This document shows, in pieces, positions 20,292 through 28,637 of a stretch of DNA of 64,000 nucleotides. Each line of letters opens with the position of its first letter. Position 1 is the stretch's first letter. The notes under the pieces are model-generated. The model had not been told where the DNA came from, searched no databases, and saw only the letters and a program-made list of their open reading frames with translations. Position numbers and translations under genes: made by a program. Location of the stretch: IMG/VR virus record IMGVR_UViG_3300008448_000066, positions 1 to 64,000 of that record; one strand, written 5' to 3'. This DNA comes from a virus.

Positions 20292-23200
20292 ATGTCTTTT
20301 ACAGGAATATCAAAAACAAATTATATTGTTTCTCAAGGCTCTTATGGAAATCCACAAGATATAAGAGATAGATTTATTCAAAGATTATTTGTTGATAATG
20401 GTCTTTTGTTACAATTAAAATTATTTGATGCTATTATACCCGAATTAAACGCTCAAGGGATCACCACAAACGAAGGTGAAAAATTAAGGAACCAATTAAG
20501 AGAAGAATTGCGACAACAATCACAAAATAATAATTTATCACAAGGTATTGTTGGAACAGGTCAAGATGGGCTTGTTGGTTCAATTGGTCCACAAGTAATT
20601 TTTGATGGTAGTAGTAATGTTTCTCAAATAACAATAGATAACAATCAACTTCAAACACTAAACATAACGACACCAACTATACAATTATTAAACGATATAT
20701 CTTCATCTGCTGTACCAGATATAGTAGATTCAAACTTATTTACAAACGATAGAGTTGGTAAAGATATTAATCTAATTGACGACTATGAATTAATTTTACA
20801 ACAAATTGATGCTGATGTACAAAATATTAAAAATTTTGATGATTTTGCTGCTTTATTATTTAAAATTGGTGGGAATATAGCTGATCCAATAAAATCAATA
20901 AGAGGAAATTATTTCATTATTGTTAATAATACTGTTGAAAGAATAAAGCCAACAGATTTAATTTCACAACTTTTTGAGGTAGCATCCTATAAAGTTAGTT
21001 CTCAACAAAAAAATCCTCCTCCAAGAGAAATAGAATTAAAGCATAGAAAATATTATGCCATGTATCCAAATATACCAAAATTTATAAATTTATTATCGAC
21101 ATATTTTAATAAATTTATACTTAATTCTTATTATTCTACTTCTTTAATTGTAAGATTATCAAGAGCTTGTTTAAAATATGTATTAAATAAATCTTTGCTT
21201 AATAGAAGAACTTATGAGGAATATGCTTTTTCTTATCAAACTCCTTTAGAGGCTGATCTAGTACAAAAAACTAATTTTGGTAATTCTTTGTTTTATGACG
21301 TAAAAACAGAATACAATTTTTATAGTCAACTTTATGAAGAAACAATAAAGTCAAATAATGTGTCTGAAACATTGCTTCCAAATTTATATTTAGTAACTCA
21401 CCCTTCTGTATCGGAAAATAAAGACGGATTACCACTTGAGCATGTAACTTTGAAAAAAAATATGATTCCAAGATACGATCAATTTTACTTTGAAAATTGG
21501 GCCAAAGCAGTAAGTAAAATTACAGATATTAACAGTTTGCAATCGTTAAAATCTTCTATGACTAATATTGGTATACAAAGACAAGATTTTATAACATTAT
21601 CTGATAAAAATCTTGATAGAGAAGATTTTCCAATGTATACAACTATAAATTTTTCTACAACAAACGTAGATGATAAATATAGTTTTATTGATGTTATAAA
21701 CAAAGATCCATTTGTAGTACGTGCATTTTCATATGGTTTTTCAAACTTTTCTGTTCCTAATTTTATAAATACTCTTGAAACTCGTTTATTTAATAACCTA
21801 CATGATAATCCAACTTTGATTGAACAAGGAATCAAAATCATTAAACAAAATGAGTTTATAACTGTGCAGAGTGTTTATAGTTCAAGTACAAAGCCTTTAA
21901 TTTGTTTTGGATTAAATATGGAATTAGGCGCAGTATTAGAATACACAGGCAGTCCTATTAGAGATTATTTTTTTACAGCAAAAGATAATAAATCAAATGA
22001 TTTATTTACTTTTTTAAATCCTCTTGAGTTTAGTAACAACGGTATTTCTAATAGATCAAGACTTGTAGAACTTATTGAAAGAACAAAACAAGATCAAAAC
22101 AAAATAAATTATTTTAGCAATCGTCGTATTGATTTATTTAATCCACCAAAAGAAATACAGAACTCAGAAACAATGTTATATAGAATAGCAAAATATCGTG
22201 TTTCTTTTGTTAATGGACAAAAAACAAGACAATTAATACAAAATTATTATGTTCCAAATTTTTCTGATGTTGCAAACTTTTCAATGTACGATACTCAAAT
22301 AAAATATGGATTTAGTTATGAATACGAAGCAACTGCATTGCAACTGTTCTTTTCCAATACCTATACCTATTATCCAATTATAAAAGAAGAATTTCCATCG
22401 GGACGTACCCCAGTTCTTATAACAGATAATGGTGCTAGTCTAGAGGTTACTACTGCTGTTGAACCAACTCGCGTAGGAGATCAAAATTTTATTTATAGTA
22501 ATCCAGTTAAATATACAATAGGTTCATTCAAAAATGTAGAAATTTCTACACCATATGTGTTTTTCTTTCTTAACGATATGAATACGCTTGATAATATTTC
22601 ATTTTTAAAACTTATGGAAACTCCATATTTTACAAAACAAATACTTGTGAGAGATAGTCCACCAATCACACCAGATGTAAGTGTCGTATTTTTTAAAGAT
22701 GTATCAAATGTAGTTAAATTTATGTTTAATTCTCAAACTGGCTTAAAGTATGAAGAGCCAATCATAGTGGAAAATGCAGATAAACAAATGTTCGATACTA
22801 TCAAACTAGCACAAGAAAGATATGAAGAAAAAACAATAAAGTTTGAATCAGAAGACCCACCATCTTACTTTGAAGTATATAAACTAACAACAAAACCAAC
22901 AAGTTATAAAGATTTTCAAGGCTCAAGAGTTTATCAAGTTTTACCAAAGTTTGAAAGTTTTGCTGGTGATGTTGTAGATTTAATAATACCAAATACAAAA
23001 AATTATTATATGTTTAGAGTAGTAGACGTACACAATCAAGTATCTAATCCAACTTCTTGTTTTGAAATTGAAATTGTTAACGATAATGGTAAAGTTTATC
23101 CAATATTAAACATAATAGATTTAAAACCAAAACCAGAAGAAGAAAACAAAACCAAAAAATTAAAAAGATTCTTACACATTAAACCATCAACAAATCAAAA

Positions 23201-23396
23201 AGAAATAAGATATCAAAACAATAATGATTCATCTGCTCTAACAAACAAAATAGATATTGGTGCAAATGATTCTGTATGGGGAAGAAAGTTTAAAATTCGT
23301 GTTAAATCTAAGTTATCGAATAAAGTAGTGGATTTAAATGTGACTTTTGATAAACAACATATAATTTCAAAAGATGAAAAAGATTTAACATCTTAA
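20292..23396 (+). CDS. Unknown 1,034-residue virion-associated protein, Fn3-like C-terminal part
   Basis: Starts four bases after the preceding stop, with no clear Shine-Dalgarno, suggesting translational coupling. Residues about 60-130 are Gln/Asn/Gly rich; a helical region follows (about 150-330). The C-terminal third has beta-sandwich character, with an 'SYFEVYKLTTKPTSYKDFQG' strand and a 'YYMFRVVDVHNQVSNPT' strand pair like a fibronectin type III repeat. It ends in a basic tail. No catalytic motif is visible. It closes a block of three long unknown genes; the next gene is preceded by a CTATTTAA element, so it is likely the last gene of its transcript. Confidence 0.55.
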   Translation: MSFTGISKTNYIVSQGSYGNPQDIRDRFIQRLFVDNGLLLQLKLFDAIIPELNAQGITTNEGEKLRNQLREELRQQSQNNNLSQGIVGTGQDGLVGSIGPQVIFDGSSNVSQITIDNNQLQTLNITTPTIQLLNDISSSAVPDIVDSNLFTNDRVGKDINLIDDYELILQQIDADVQNIKNFDDFAALLFKIGGNIADPIKSIRGNYFIIVNNTVERIKPTDLISQLFEVASYKVSSQQKNPPPREIELKHRKYYAMYPNIPKFINLLSTYFNKFILNSYYSTSLIVRLSRACLKYVLNKSLLNRRTYEEYAFSYQTPLEADLVQKTNFGNSLFYDVKTEYNFYSQLYEETIKSNNVSETLLPNLYLVTHPSVSENKDGLPLEHVTLKKNMIPRYDQFYFENWAKAVSKITDINSLQSLKSSMTNIGIQRQDFITLSDKNLDREDFPMYTTINFSTTNVDDKYSFIDVINKDPFVVRAFSYGFSNFSVPNFINTLETRLFNNLHDNPTLIEQGIKIIKQNEFITVQSVYSSSTKPLICFGLNMELGAVLEYTGSPIRDYFFTAKDNKSNDLFTFLNPLEFSNNGISNRSRLVELIERTKQDQNKINYFSNRRIDLFNPPKEIQNSETMLYRIAKYRVSFVNGQKTRQLIQNYYVPNFSDVANFSMYDTQIKYGFSYEYEATALQLFFSNTYTYYPIIKEEFPSGRTPVLITDNGASLEVTTAVEPTRVGDQNFIYSNPVKYTIGSFKNVEISTPYVFFFLNDMNTLDNISFLKLMETPYFTKQILVRDSPPITPDVSVVFFKDVSNVVKFMFNSQTGLKYEEPIIVENADKQMFDTIKLAQERYEEKTIKFESEDPPSYFEVYKLTTKPTSYKDFQGSRVYQVLPKFESFAGDVVDLIIPNTKNYYMFRVVDVHNQVSNPTSCFEIEIVNDNGKVYPILNIIDLKPKPEEENKTKKLKRFLHIKPSTNQKEIRYQNNNDSSALTNKIDIGANDSVWGRKFKIRVKSKLSNKVVDLNVTFDKQHIISKDEKDLTS

Positions 23397-23416
23397 TTTG
23401 TTTTTAATTTTTCATA

Positions 23417-23424
23417 CTATTTAA
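23417..23424 (+). promoter_or_regulatory. CTATTTA(A) candidate late promoter element
   Basis: CTATTTAA, one base off the CTATTTAT element found before twelve other genes here, lies 16 bases before the ATG at 23441 in a 44-base intergenic gap and is followed by a GAGG ribosome site. Confidence 0.45.
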
Positions 23425-23440
23425 ATGAGAGGTAATAATA

Positions 23441-24355
23441 ATGGCATTTTTAGATAACAGCGGCGACATTATCCTTGATGCCGTTCTAACTGATACAGGC
23501 AGAGCCAGATTAGCTAGGGGTGATGGTACATTCCAGATTGCAAAGTTTGCTTTTGCTGATGATGAAATCAATTATCGTTTGTATGACAAAAATAGTGCAA
23601 GCGGTTCTGCTTATTATGACCTCAGTATCTTACAAACACCAATTCTTGAAGCATTTACAAACAATACTTCAACAATGAAAAATTTGCTTCTATCAATCAC
23701 AAGAACTAACTTGCTTTATCTACCAGTAATGAAGATTAACGCAAACGGAGCAGGCACTCCCGGTGTAGATGCTGGTTCAAGATTAAGCACACTAAATTCA
23801 TTTTATGTTGGTGTTGATACAGACACAAAAACTGCTCTATCTACAACTCAAGGATTTTTGGATGGTGTTGAGTTATCAACGTTACCAATAAGAATAGATC
23901 AAGGTTTAGACACATCAGAAATTCCTCCATTTTTTGGAATTGATGCAGATCTAAATGAAACTCAATATATTATTGAAATTGATAATAGATTGGGTAGAAT
24001 TTATAGCAAATCTGGCGCACAAGGAACACTATCGTTTATAGATGATGACAATATCGCCACTTATTTCGTAACAAATACAGATTTTATAACACCAATTGGT
24101 ATTCCACCAACTAATACGGCTACCACAGCCTTACAAACCAATCACGTTATTCAAGGCCCAAGAGGAACCGCATTATTATTTAAGATTCAAGCTTCAATTG
24201 AATTAAACTCTTCAACTTTCTTGTTCAACACACTTGGTAGTACTACAACAGTTGGCTCTACTAGTTGTTACTATATTGATTCAAATGTGAGAGTTAGAGG
24301 CGCAACCACTGGATTTACACTAGACGTTCCAGTTAGATTTCTAAAGAAGGTATAA
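23441..24355 (+). CDS. Unknown structural protein, paralogue of the gene at 16445
   Basis: 304 residues starting MAFLDNSGDIILDAVLTDTG. The first 90 residues share the 'D-x-x-LT-x-x-G-R-x-x-LARG ... F-x-DDEINY ... QTPILEAF' pattern with the 384-residue protein at 16445, so the two look like paralogues with different C-termini. The C-terminus here is beta-rich and ends 'TGFTLDVPVRFLKKV'. GAGG lies eleven bases before ATG and a CTATTTAA element upstream, so it may open a new transcript that also covers the next two genes. Function is unknown; small copy-number tail or baseplate protein is a guess. Confidence 0.6.
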   Translation: MAFLDNSGDIILDAVLTDTGRARLARGDGTFQIAKFAFADDEINYRLYDKNSASGSAYYDLSILQTPILEAFTNNTSTMKNLLLSITRTNLLYLPVMKINANGAGTPGVDAGSRLSTLNSFYVGVDTDTKTALSTTQGFLDGVELSTLPIRIDQGLDTSEIPPFFGIDADLNETQYIIEIDNRLGRIYSKSGAQGTLSFIDDDNIATYFVTNTDFITPIGIPPTNTATTALQTNHVIQGPRGTALLFKIQASIELNSSTFLFNTLGSTTTVGSTSCYYIDSNVRVRGATTGFTLDVPVRFLKKV

Positions 24356-24357
24356 CA

Positions 24358-25371
24358 ATGGCTACAACATATAAAACATTTTCTGCTACCGACGTTGCAA
24401 CTACAAAAACATTGTTAAACGAGTCAATCCCAATAACTGGCTCTATTGCTTCTGGCACATATTCTGATAGTAATATCAAGAATTACTCTCACCAAATGTT
24501 TCAATCAGTTTATGATTATCCTTATTTAAGCTCTTCAGCTAATCATATTTTTGATATTACATTTGGTCATTCATCTGCATCTGCTTTAAGTGGAACATCT
24601 GCTACACACGTAGCGGTAACAAAAAAAATAAATATTTATAATCAATTTGCACAACTTTTAGTTGGTTATGATGCAACTGGTAGTATACTTAGATTTGATC
24701 AAGATGGTGACTTAACTGGTGGTACAAAACATGATAACTTATTCTTTTTGGCATTCTCAAGATTGTTAGTAAAAGATGAAATTAAAAAAGGTTCTTTTCA
24801 ACTATCATTAGGTACTGGTTCTAGCACGACTCCATTTTCTGGTATTAGAACTTTATATGATGCTGGTGCTGCAACTGAGTATCGAATAAACTCACCAGCA
24901 GGAGAATATGGTTTACTCTACACTAACTCGGCTGGTACTGGTACGCCTGTTGGTCTTGTATACTACCAAGCTGGTATAGCTGCATTTACATCTTCTATGT
25001 TTCCAACAGCATCATTTAGTGGAAGTTTTTCATTAAGCGCATCGCTATCCGGCAATAACCAACAAGAAATAGCTAATCAATTTAGAAAAAGATTATATAA
25101 TATTCAATTTAATAATACTACAGAACTAAATTCAACAATTTATTTCTGTCGTGCAAATCACAATGAGTTTAATTATTCATCAAATCCAACTTATGTTTCT
25201 TCAAGTAAGATTGTTGTCAAGAATACCTCAACCGACGCACCAGTTTCTTATGTAACTACAGTCGGTCTATATTCCGCAGATAACGAACTATTAGCAGTAG
25301 CTAAACTATCAGAACCATTAAAGAAAGACCCAACAAACGAACTAACAGTCCGTGTAAGATTGGATTATTAA
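24358..25371 (+). CDS. Unknown structural protein, paralogue of the following gene
   Basis: 337 residues, Ser/Thr rich. It begins two bases after the previous stop with AAGG upstream. Its architecture matches that of the next gene: N-terminal 'Y-K-x-F' start, an internal 'KGSFQLSLGTG' versus 'KGSIILKYFITG' strand, an 'NEFNYSSNPTYVSSSK' versus 'NELNNSSNPTFKSYTT' motif, and a C-terminus 'VGLYSADNELLAVAKLSEPL' versus 'INVYDENKNLIGIAKVSKPV', both ending in a Leu-Asp-aromatic/Leu tail. These matches show an ancient tandem duplication. Function is not known; both are probably tail or baseplate parts. Confidence 0.65.
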   Translation: MATTYKTFSATDVATTKTLLNESIPITGSIASGTYSDSNIKNYSHQMFQSVYDYPYLSSSANHIFDITFGHSSASALSGTSATHVAVTKKINIYNQFAQLLVGYDATGSILRFDQDGDLTGGTKHDNLFFLAFSRLLVKDEIKKGSFQLSLGTGSSTTPFSGIRTLYDAGAATEYRINSPAGEYGLLYTNSAGTGTPVGLVYYQAGIAAFTSSMFPTASFSGSFSLSASLSGNNQQEIANQFRKRLYNIQFNNTTELNSTIYFCRANHNEFNYSSNPTYVSSSKIVVKNTSTDAPVSYVTTVGLYSADNELLAVAKLSEPLKKDPTNELTVRVRLDY

Positions 25372-25392
25372 ACTAAACTAAAGGTTTATGTT

Positions 25393-26550
25393 GTGTCATA
25401 TTACAAATTTAAAAGCCACGACATTCTCATAAACAACTTAAAAACTTTCCCATCTTATAACTTTTATGTTTATGATGGGAAAGTTTATCTTGATAATAAG
25501 CCAAGAATTTCTGGTTCATTTACAAATGATATTGGATTAATTCCAACTGGACATTTAAGTTTGTATGAAATAAACGTTGATAGGAATACTAATCAAACTG
25601 GTTTAATTTATCCATTTATGACCAAGGATAATGCAAGAGAAGGTTTTGATTCTGTCAGTAGCACTTCGTTTAATACCCTTGGATTTGGTGATATTATAAC
25701 TGGTTCTTATTTGTTGTCCTCTTCTTTAAGTAGAGATTTTTATACTACTGGTGAAACTAGAAGTAGAATTGATGCTTTAAGAAATACAATTGATTATTAT
25801 AAAAAATATTCACAAAGATTTAGTTATTCCTCAAGTTATTTTGATTTTTCAAATGAAAAAATAAATCTTCTAAGTGTACCATCAATTTTTTATGGTGAAC
25901 AAATAAAAAAAGGTTCAATAATATTAAAATATTTTATTACAGGAACCCTTATTGCACAAGCAGAAGATACAAAAAGAAATGGTGAATTAATACAGACTTT
26001 ACCTGTTGGTTCTCCCGGTTCTGGTTCTGTTATTGGTTTGTGTTTGTATAATGAAGGATTTTTATTATTAACTTCCTCAACTGCTCTTGATGCAACAACA
26101 AACGATTATGGCCCAGAAAATGGAAATCCAAGTTGGATTTATTTTGGAACTCACATAAGCGGTAATGTTGATTATAGTGGTATTTCAATTGGACAAGAGA
26201 GTTATTCAATTTATTTTGAAGGTATCAATACCGTACCAACGATGACAATGTTTATGAATGCGCCAAAAAATGAATTAAATAATTCAAGCAATCCAACGTT
26301 TAAATCATACACAACTGCTTCTTTATTTACAACATCTTCAAATTCATTTATTGAAACACAAAGAGAAATAAAGAATACAGTTTATTCACAATATGCAGAT
26401 CCAACGGGTTCATTTGAAAAACATACTTATATTACAAGAATTAATGTTTATGATGAAAATAAAAATTTAATTGGTATTGCAAAAGTTTCAAAACCAGTTA
26501 AAAAAACAGAAGGTCGTGACTTAACGTTCAAAGTAAAACTGGACCTATAA
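25393..26550 (+). CDS. Unknown structural protein, GTG start, paralogue of the preceding gene
   Basis: 385 residues read from GTG (MSYYKFKSHDIL), with AAAGG about nine bases upstream; no in-frame ATG fits better. It shares the 'N-E-x-N-x-SSNPT-(Y/F)' motif and the C-terminal 'GIAKVSKPVKKTEGRDLTFK' region with the preceding 337-residue protein, which reads 'AVAKLSEPLKKDPTNELTVR' there. Gln/Ser/Tyr content and lack of catalytic motifs suggest a structural protein. It is the last gene before the nucleic-acid metabolism island, from which it is separated by one base. Confidence 0.65.
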   Translation: MSYYKFKSHDILINNLKTFPSYNFYVYDGKVYLDNKPRISGSFTNDIGLIPTGHLSLYEINVDRNTNQTGLIYPFMTKDNAREGFDSVSSTSFNTLGFGDIITGSYLLSSSLSRDFYTTGETRSRIDALRNTIDYYKKYSQRFSYSSSYFDFSNEKINLLSVPSIFYGEQIKKGSIILKYFITGTLIAQAEDTKRNGELIQTLPVGSPGSGSVIGLCLYNEGFLLLTSSTALDATTNDYGPENGNPSWIYFGTHISGNVDYSGISIGQESYSIYFEGINTVPTMTMFMNAPKNELNNSSNPTFKSYTTASLFTTSSNSFIETQREIKNTVYSQYADPTGSFEKHTYITRINVYDENKNLIGIAKVSKPVKKTEGRDLTFKVKLDL

Positions 26551-26551
26551 T

Positions 26552-27094
26552 ATGAATACAAAACCAACTTATTTAGGTGTTGACATTAGCACCTCTAAAA
26601 TAGGCATTGCTCTTATAGACGAAGATAAAAAAGTTTTAGTTAGTGAAGTAATAAAACTAAAACCAGAAAACAGTTTAGAAGATCGTGCTCTAATGTTTGA
26701 GAACAAACTATTAAAATTACAGAAGTATTATTATATCTCAGATATCTTTGTGGAAGAAGCTTTTATTGCTTTTGGTGGTGGTAAAACAACCGCACAAACA
26801 ATGGCTAAACTTCAAAGATTTAACGGTATGTGTTGTTATGTAATACGAAAAGTATTTGAACGAGATTCAGTTCCAGTAGCCGTTAGAAGTGCAAGAAGTA
26901 AATTAGGAATCAAGATACCAAAAGGCGTAAAAGATAAAGACGCTAAACAAGTTATTATTGAATGGGCTACATCAAACTTTCAAGATTTTAAATATGATGT
27001 TACTGCACACGGCAATCCTTTGCCCGGTACAGACGATAGAGCAGACGCATTAGTAATAGCTGTTTATGGTTTAGATAGCCTAATTAATGTATGA
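26552..27094 (+). CDS. RuvC-like Holliday junction / branched-DNA resolvase
   Basis: 180 residues, typical RuvC length. An RNase H-like fold is indicated by 'YLGVDISTSKIGIALID' with the first catalytic Asp (D11), a second acidic position in 'DIFVEEAFIAFGGGKTT' (E68/E69), and the C-terminal 'GTDDRADALVIAVYGL' helix supplying acidic residues (D161, D162, D165). The 'G-GG-KTT-AQTMAKLQRFNG' helix is also RuvC-like. In phages such enzymes resolve recombination and replication branches before packaging, a role T4 gives to gp49 (endonuclease VII), an unrelated fold. It starts one base after a structural gene without an SD and overlaps the next gene (ATGA), so the two are coupled. Confidence 0.85.
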   Translation: MNTKPTYLGVDISTSKIGIALIDEDKKVLVSEVIKLKPENSLEDRALMFENKLLKLQKYYYISDIFVEEAFIAFGGGKTTAQTMAKLQRFNGMCCYVIRKVFERDSVPVAVRSARSKLGIKIPKGVKDKDAKQVIIEWATSNFQDFKYDVTAHGNPLPGTDDRADALVIAVYGLDSLINV

Positions 27095-27714
27095 ATCTCA
27101 AGTATATAAAAAAGAAAAATGAAAAGTTAATACTTGAATTAAATTATCTTTTTGTCGATCTAGAATACCACGAAGAAGTATATAAAGAAGCGCAAGAAGA
27201 ATTTAAAAAGTCTTTTTATGAAGAAGCTCAGAAATTAAATCTTAATGTAAAAAAACCAGAAAACAATAATGCTACTACTGAAACTGGTATTTCTACAATT
27301 GTTCTTGAAAGCAACAATACAGTAACCGATCCAATCGAAGAAGTCGAAGAAGAAAATGATGATGATATTTTTACTTCCTTATTTAAAAAAATAGTAAAGT
27401 TGACACACCCAGATACATACGATAAGAATGATAGTGAAAATACCAAAGAAAAAAAACTGCAAACATTCTTGAAAGCAAAGAAAGCAGTTGATACAAAAAG
27501 TTGGTATGACATACAGAAAATAGCACTTGAACTTGGAATTGAACTACCAGAACCAAGTAAAGAACAAATTAAGTGGTTAGAAAAAGAAATAACAAGAATA
27601 AGAGAAAGAATAACTTTTATAACTTCCACTTATGCTTGGGTATGGTTTCATAAAGAAGAAAACAAAGAAAGTATGATGCACGATTACTTCAAAGTGGTTA
27701 AGCTATACCAATGA
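27091..27714 (+). CDS. J-domain-like (DnaJ-type) protein with coiled-coil N-terminus
   Basis: 207 residues. Residues 1-50 are strongly charged and helical (coiled coil), then an acidic linker (EEVEEENDDD) at about 85-92, then 'FTSLFKKIVKLTHPDTYD', which carries the HPD tripeptide in the right place between helices II and III of a J-domain ('LFKKIVKLTHPD' then 'LQTFLKAKKA' as helix III). Such domains stimulate Hsp70/DnaK ATPase. The gene overlaps both neighbours by ATGA, lying between the resolvase and the primase, so a role in replication-complex assembly or in recruiting host DnaK is an inference. The fold call rests on the HPD and helix spacing only. Confidence 0.6.
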   Translation: MNLKYIKKKNEKLILELNYLFVDLEYHEEVYKEAQEEFKKSFYEEAQKLNLNVKKPENNNATTETGISTIVLESNNTVTDPIEEVEEENDDDIFTSLFKKIVKLTHPDTYDKNDSENTKEKKLQTFLKAKKAVDTKSWYDIQKIALELGIELPEPSKEQIKWLEKEITRIRERITFITSTYAWVWFHKEENKESMMHDYFKVVKLYQ

Positions 27715-28634
27715 ACAAAACACAAATCCTAAAATCTGCACTTGGCGAGTTTCGTCGGTCAAAAGACGAACTGTTGTTTCTTTGTCCTTTCTGTAAACAT
27801 CATAAACATAAGTTTAGTGTAAATACAAACACTGATAAATATAAGTGTTGGGTTTGCGATACAAAGGGTGCCAATATTCGTCGTGTATTGAAGCGGTTTG
27901 TAAATGCTTCAATCTTGTTTGAGTGGGATAAGATTACTGGTCGTCTTAGTTTGGGTGACCTTGATGGAATGTTTGAACAACAAACAATTCAATCAGAAAC
28001 TCTTGTTGATCTTCCAAAAGAGTTTGTATCTCTTGCAAACAAGAATCTTCCAAAGACCTCTCTTGCTCCATTGAAGTATCTGCAAGATCGTGGGATATCA
28101 AGAGGAGATATCTTAAAATGGAAGATTGGTTATTGTTCCAGCGGTCCTATGGAAAATCGTGTTGTAGTTCCTTCGTTTAATTTGCAAGGATATTGCAACT
28201 ATTATATTGCTCGCTCTATTACAGATGCATGGCCCAAATACCTCAACCCAGAAGCCTCTAAAGACATTTGTTTTAATGAGCTATATCTCGATTGGGATAA
28301 AGACGTAACGCTTGTAGAGGGCGTGTTTGATGCGGTTAAATGCGATAATGCAATACCACTTCTTGGTTCAACATTAAACGAAGCTTCTCTGTTGTTTAAG
28401 AAGATTGTGTTTAACGATCCAAAGCTGTATATCGCTCTTGATCCAGATGCGGAAAAGAAAGCAAGAAGAATGATCGATAAGCTAATCGAATATGATCTTG
28501 AAATCTATAAAGTTGATGTATCTGGATATGCAGATGTTGGCGAAATGACAAAAGAAGAGTTTTTGAGAAGAAAAGAGTCCGCTACACTAATTAATGATGA
28601 ATGGCTTTTAGAAAGCCAGCTATTGGCGGTTTGA
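27711..28634 (+). CDS. DNA primase, CHC2-type zinc finger plus Toprim
   Basis: 307 residues. A zinc ribbon is formed by C25-P-F-C28 and C46-W-V-C49 near the N-terminus, as in DnaG/gp61-type primases. The middle has a 'LKYLQDRGISRGDILKWKIGY' segment seen in DnaG-type RNA polymerase domains, and the C-terminus is a Toprim fold: 'DVTLVEGVFDAVK' (catalytic Glu) and 'KLYIALDPDAEKKARRMID' (D-x-D motif). It would make RNA primers for lagging-strand synthesis. It is short compared with DnaG (about 580) and near T4 gp61 (342). No helicase is in the window. It overlaps the J-domain-like gene by ATGA. Confidence 0.88.
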   Translation: MNKTQILKSALGEFRRSKDELLFLCPFCKHHKHKFSVNTNTDKYKCWVCDTKGANIRRVLKRFVNASILFEWDKITGRLSLGDLDGMFEQQTIQSETLVDLPKEFVSLANKNLPKTSLAPLKYLQDRGISRGDILKWKIGYCSSGPMENRVVVPSFNLQGYCNYYIARSITDAWPKYLNPEASKDICFNELYLDWDKDVTLVEGVFDAVKCDNAIPLLGSTLNEASLLFKKIVFNDPKLYIALDPDAEKKARRMIDKLIEYDLEIYKVDVSGYADVGEMTKEEFLRRKESATLINDEWLLESQLLAV

Positions 28635-28637
28635 TGA

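Noticed and set aside
26552-27094. RuvC-like gene as a transposon or CRISPR nuclease fragment
   Set aside because: Length and three acidic motifs fit a stand-alone resolvase; no terminal repeats, guide-RNA-like repeats or helical recognition lobe are present.
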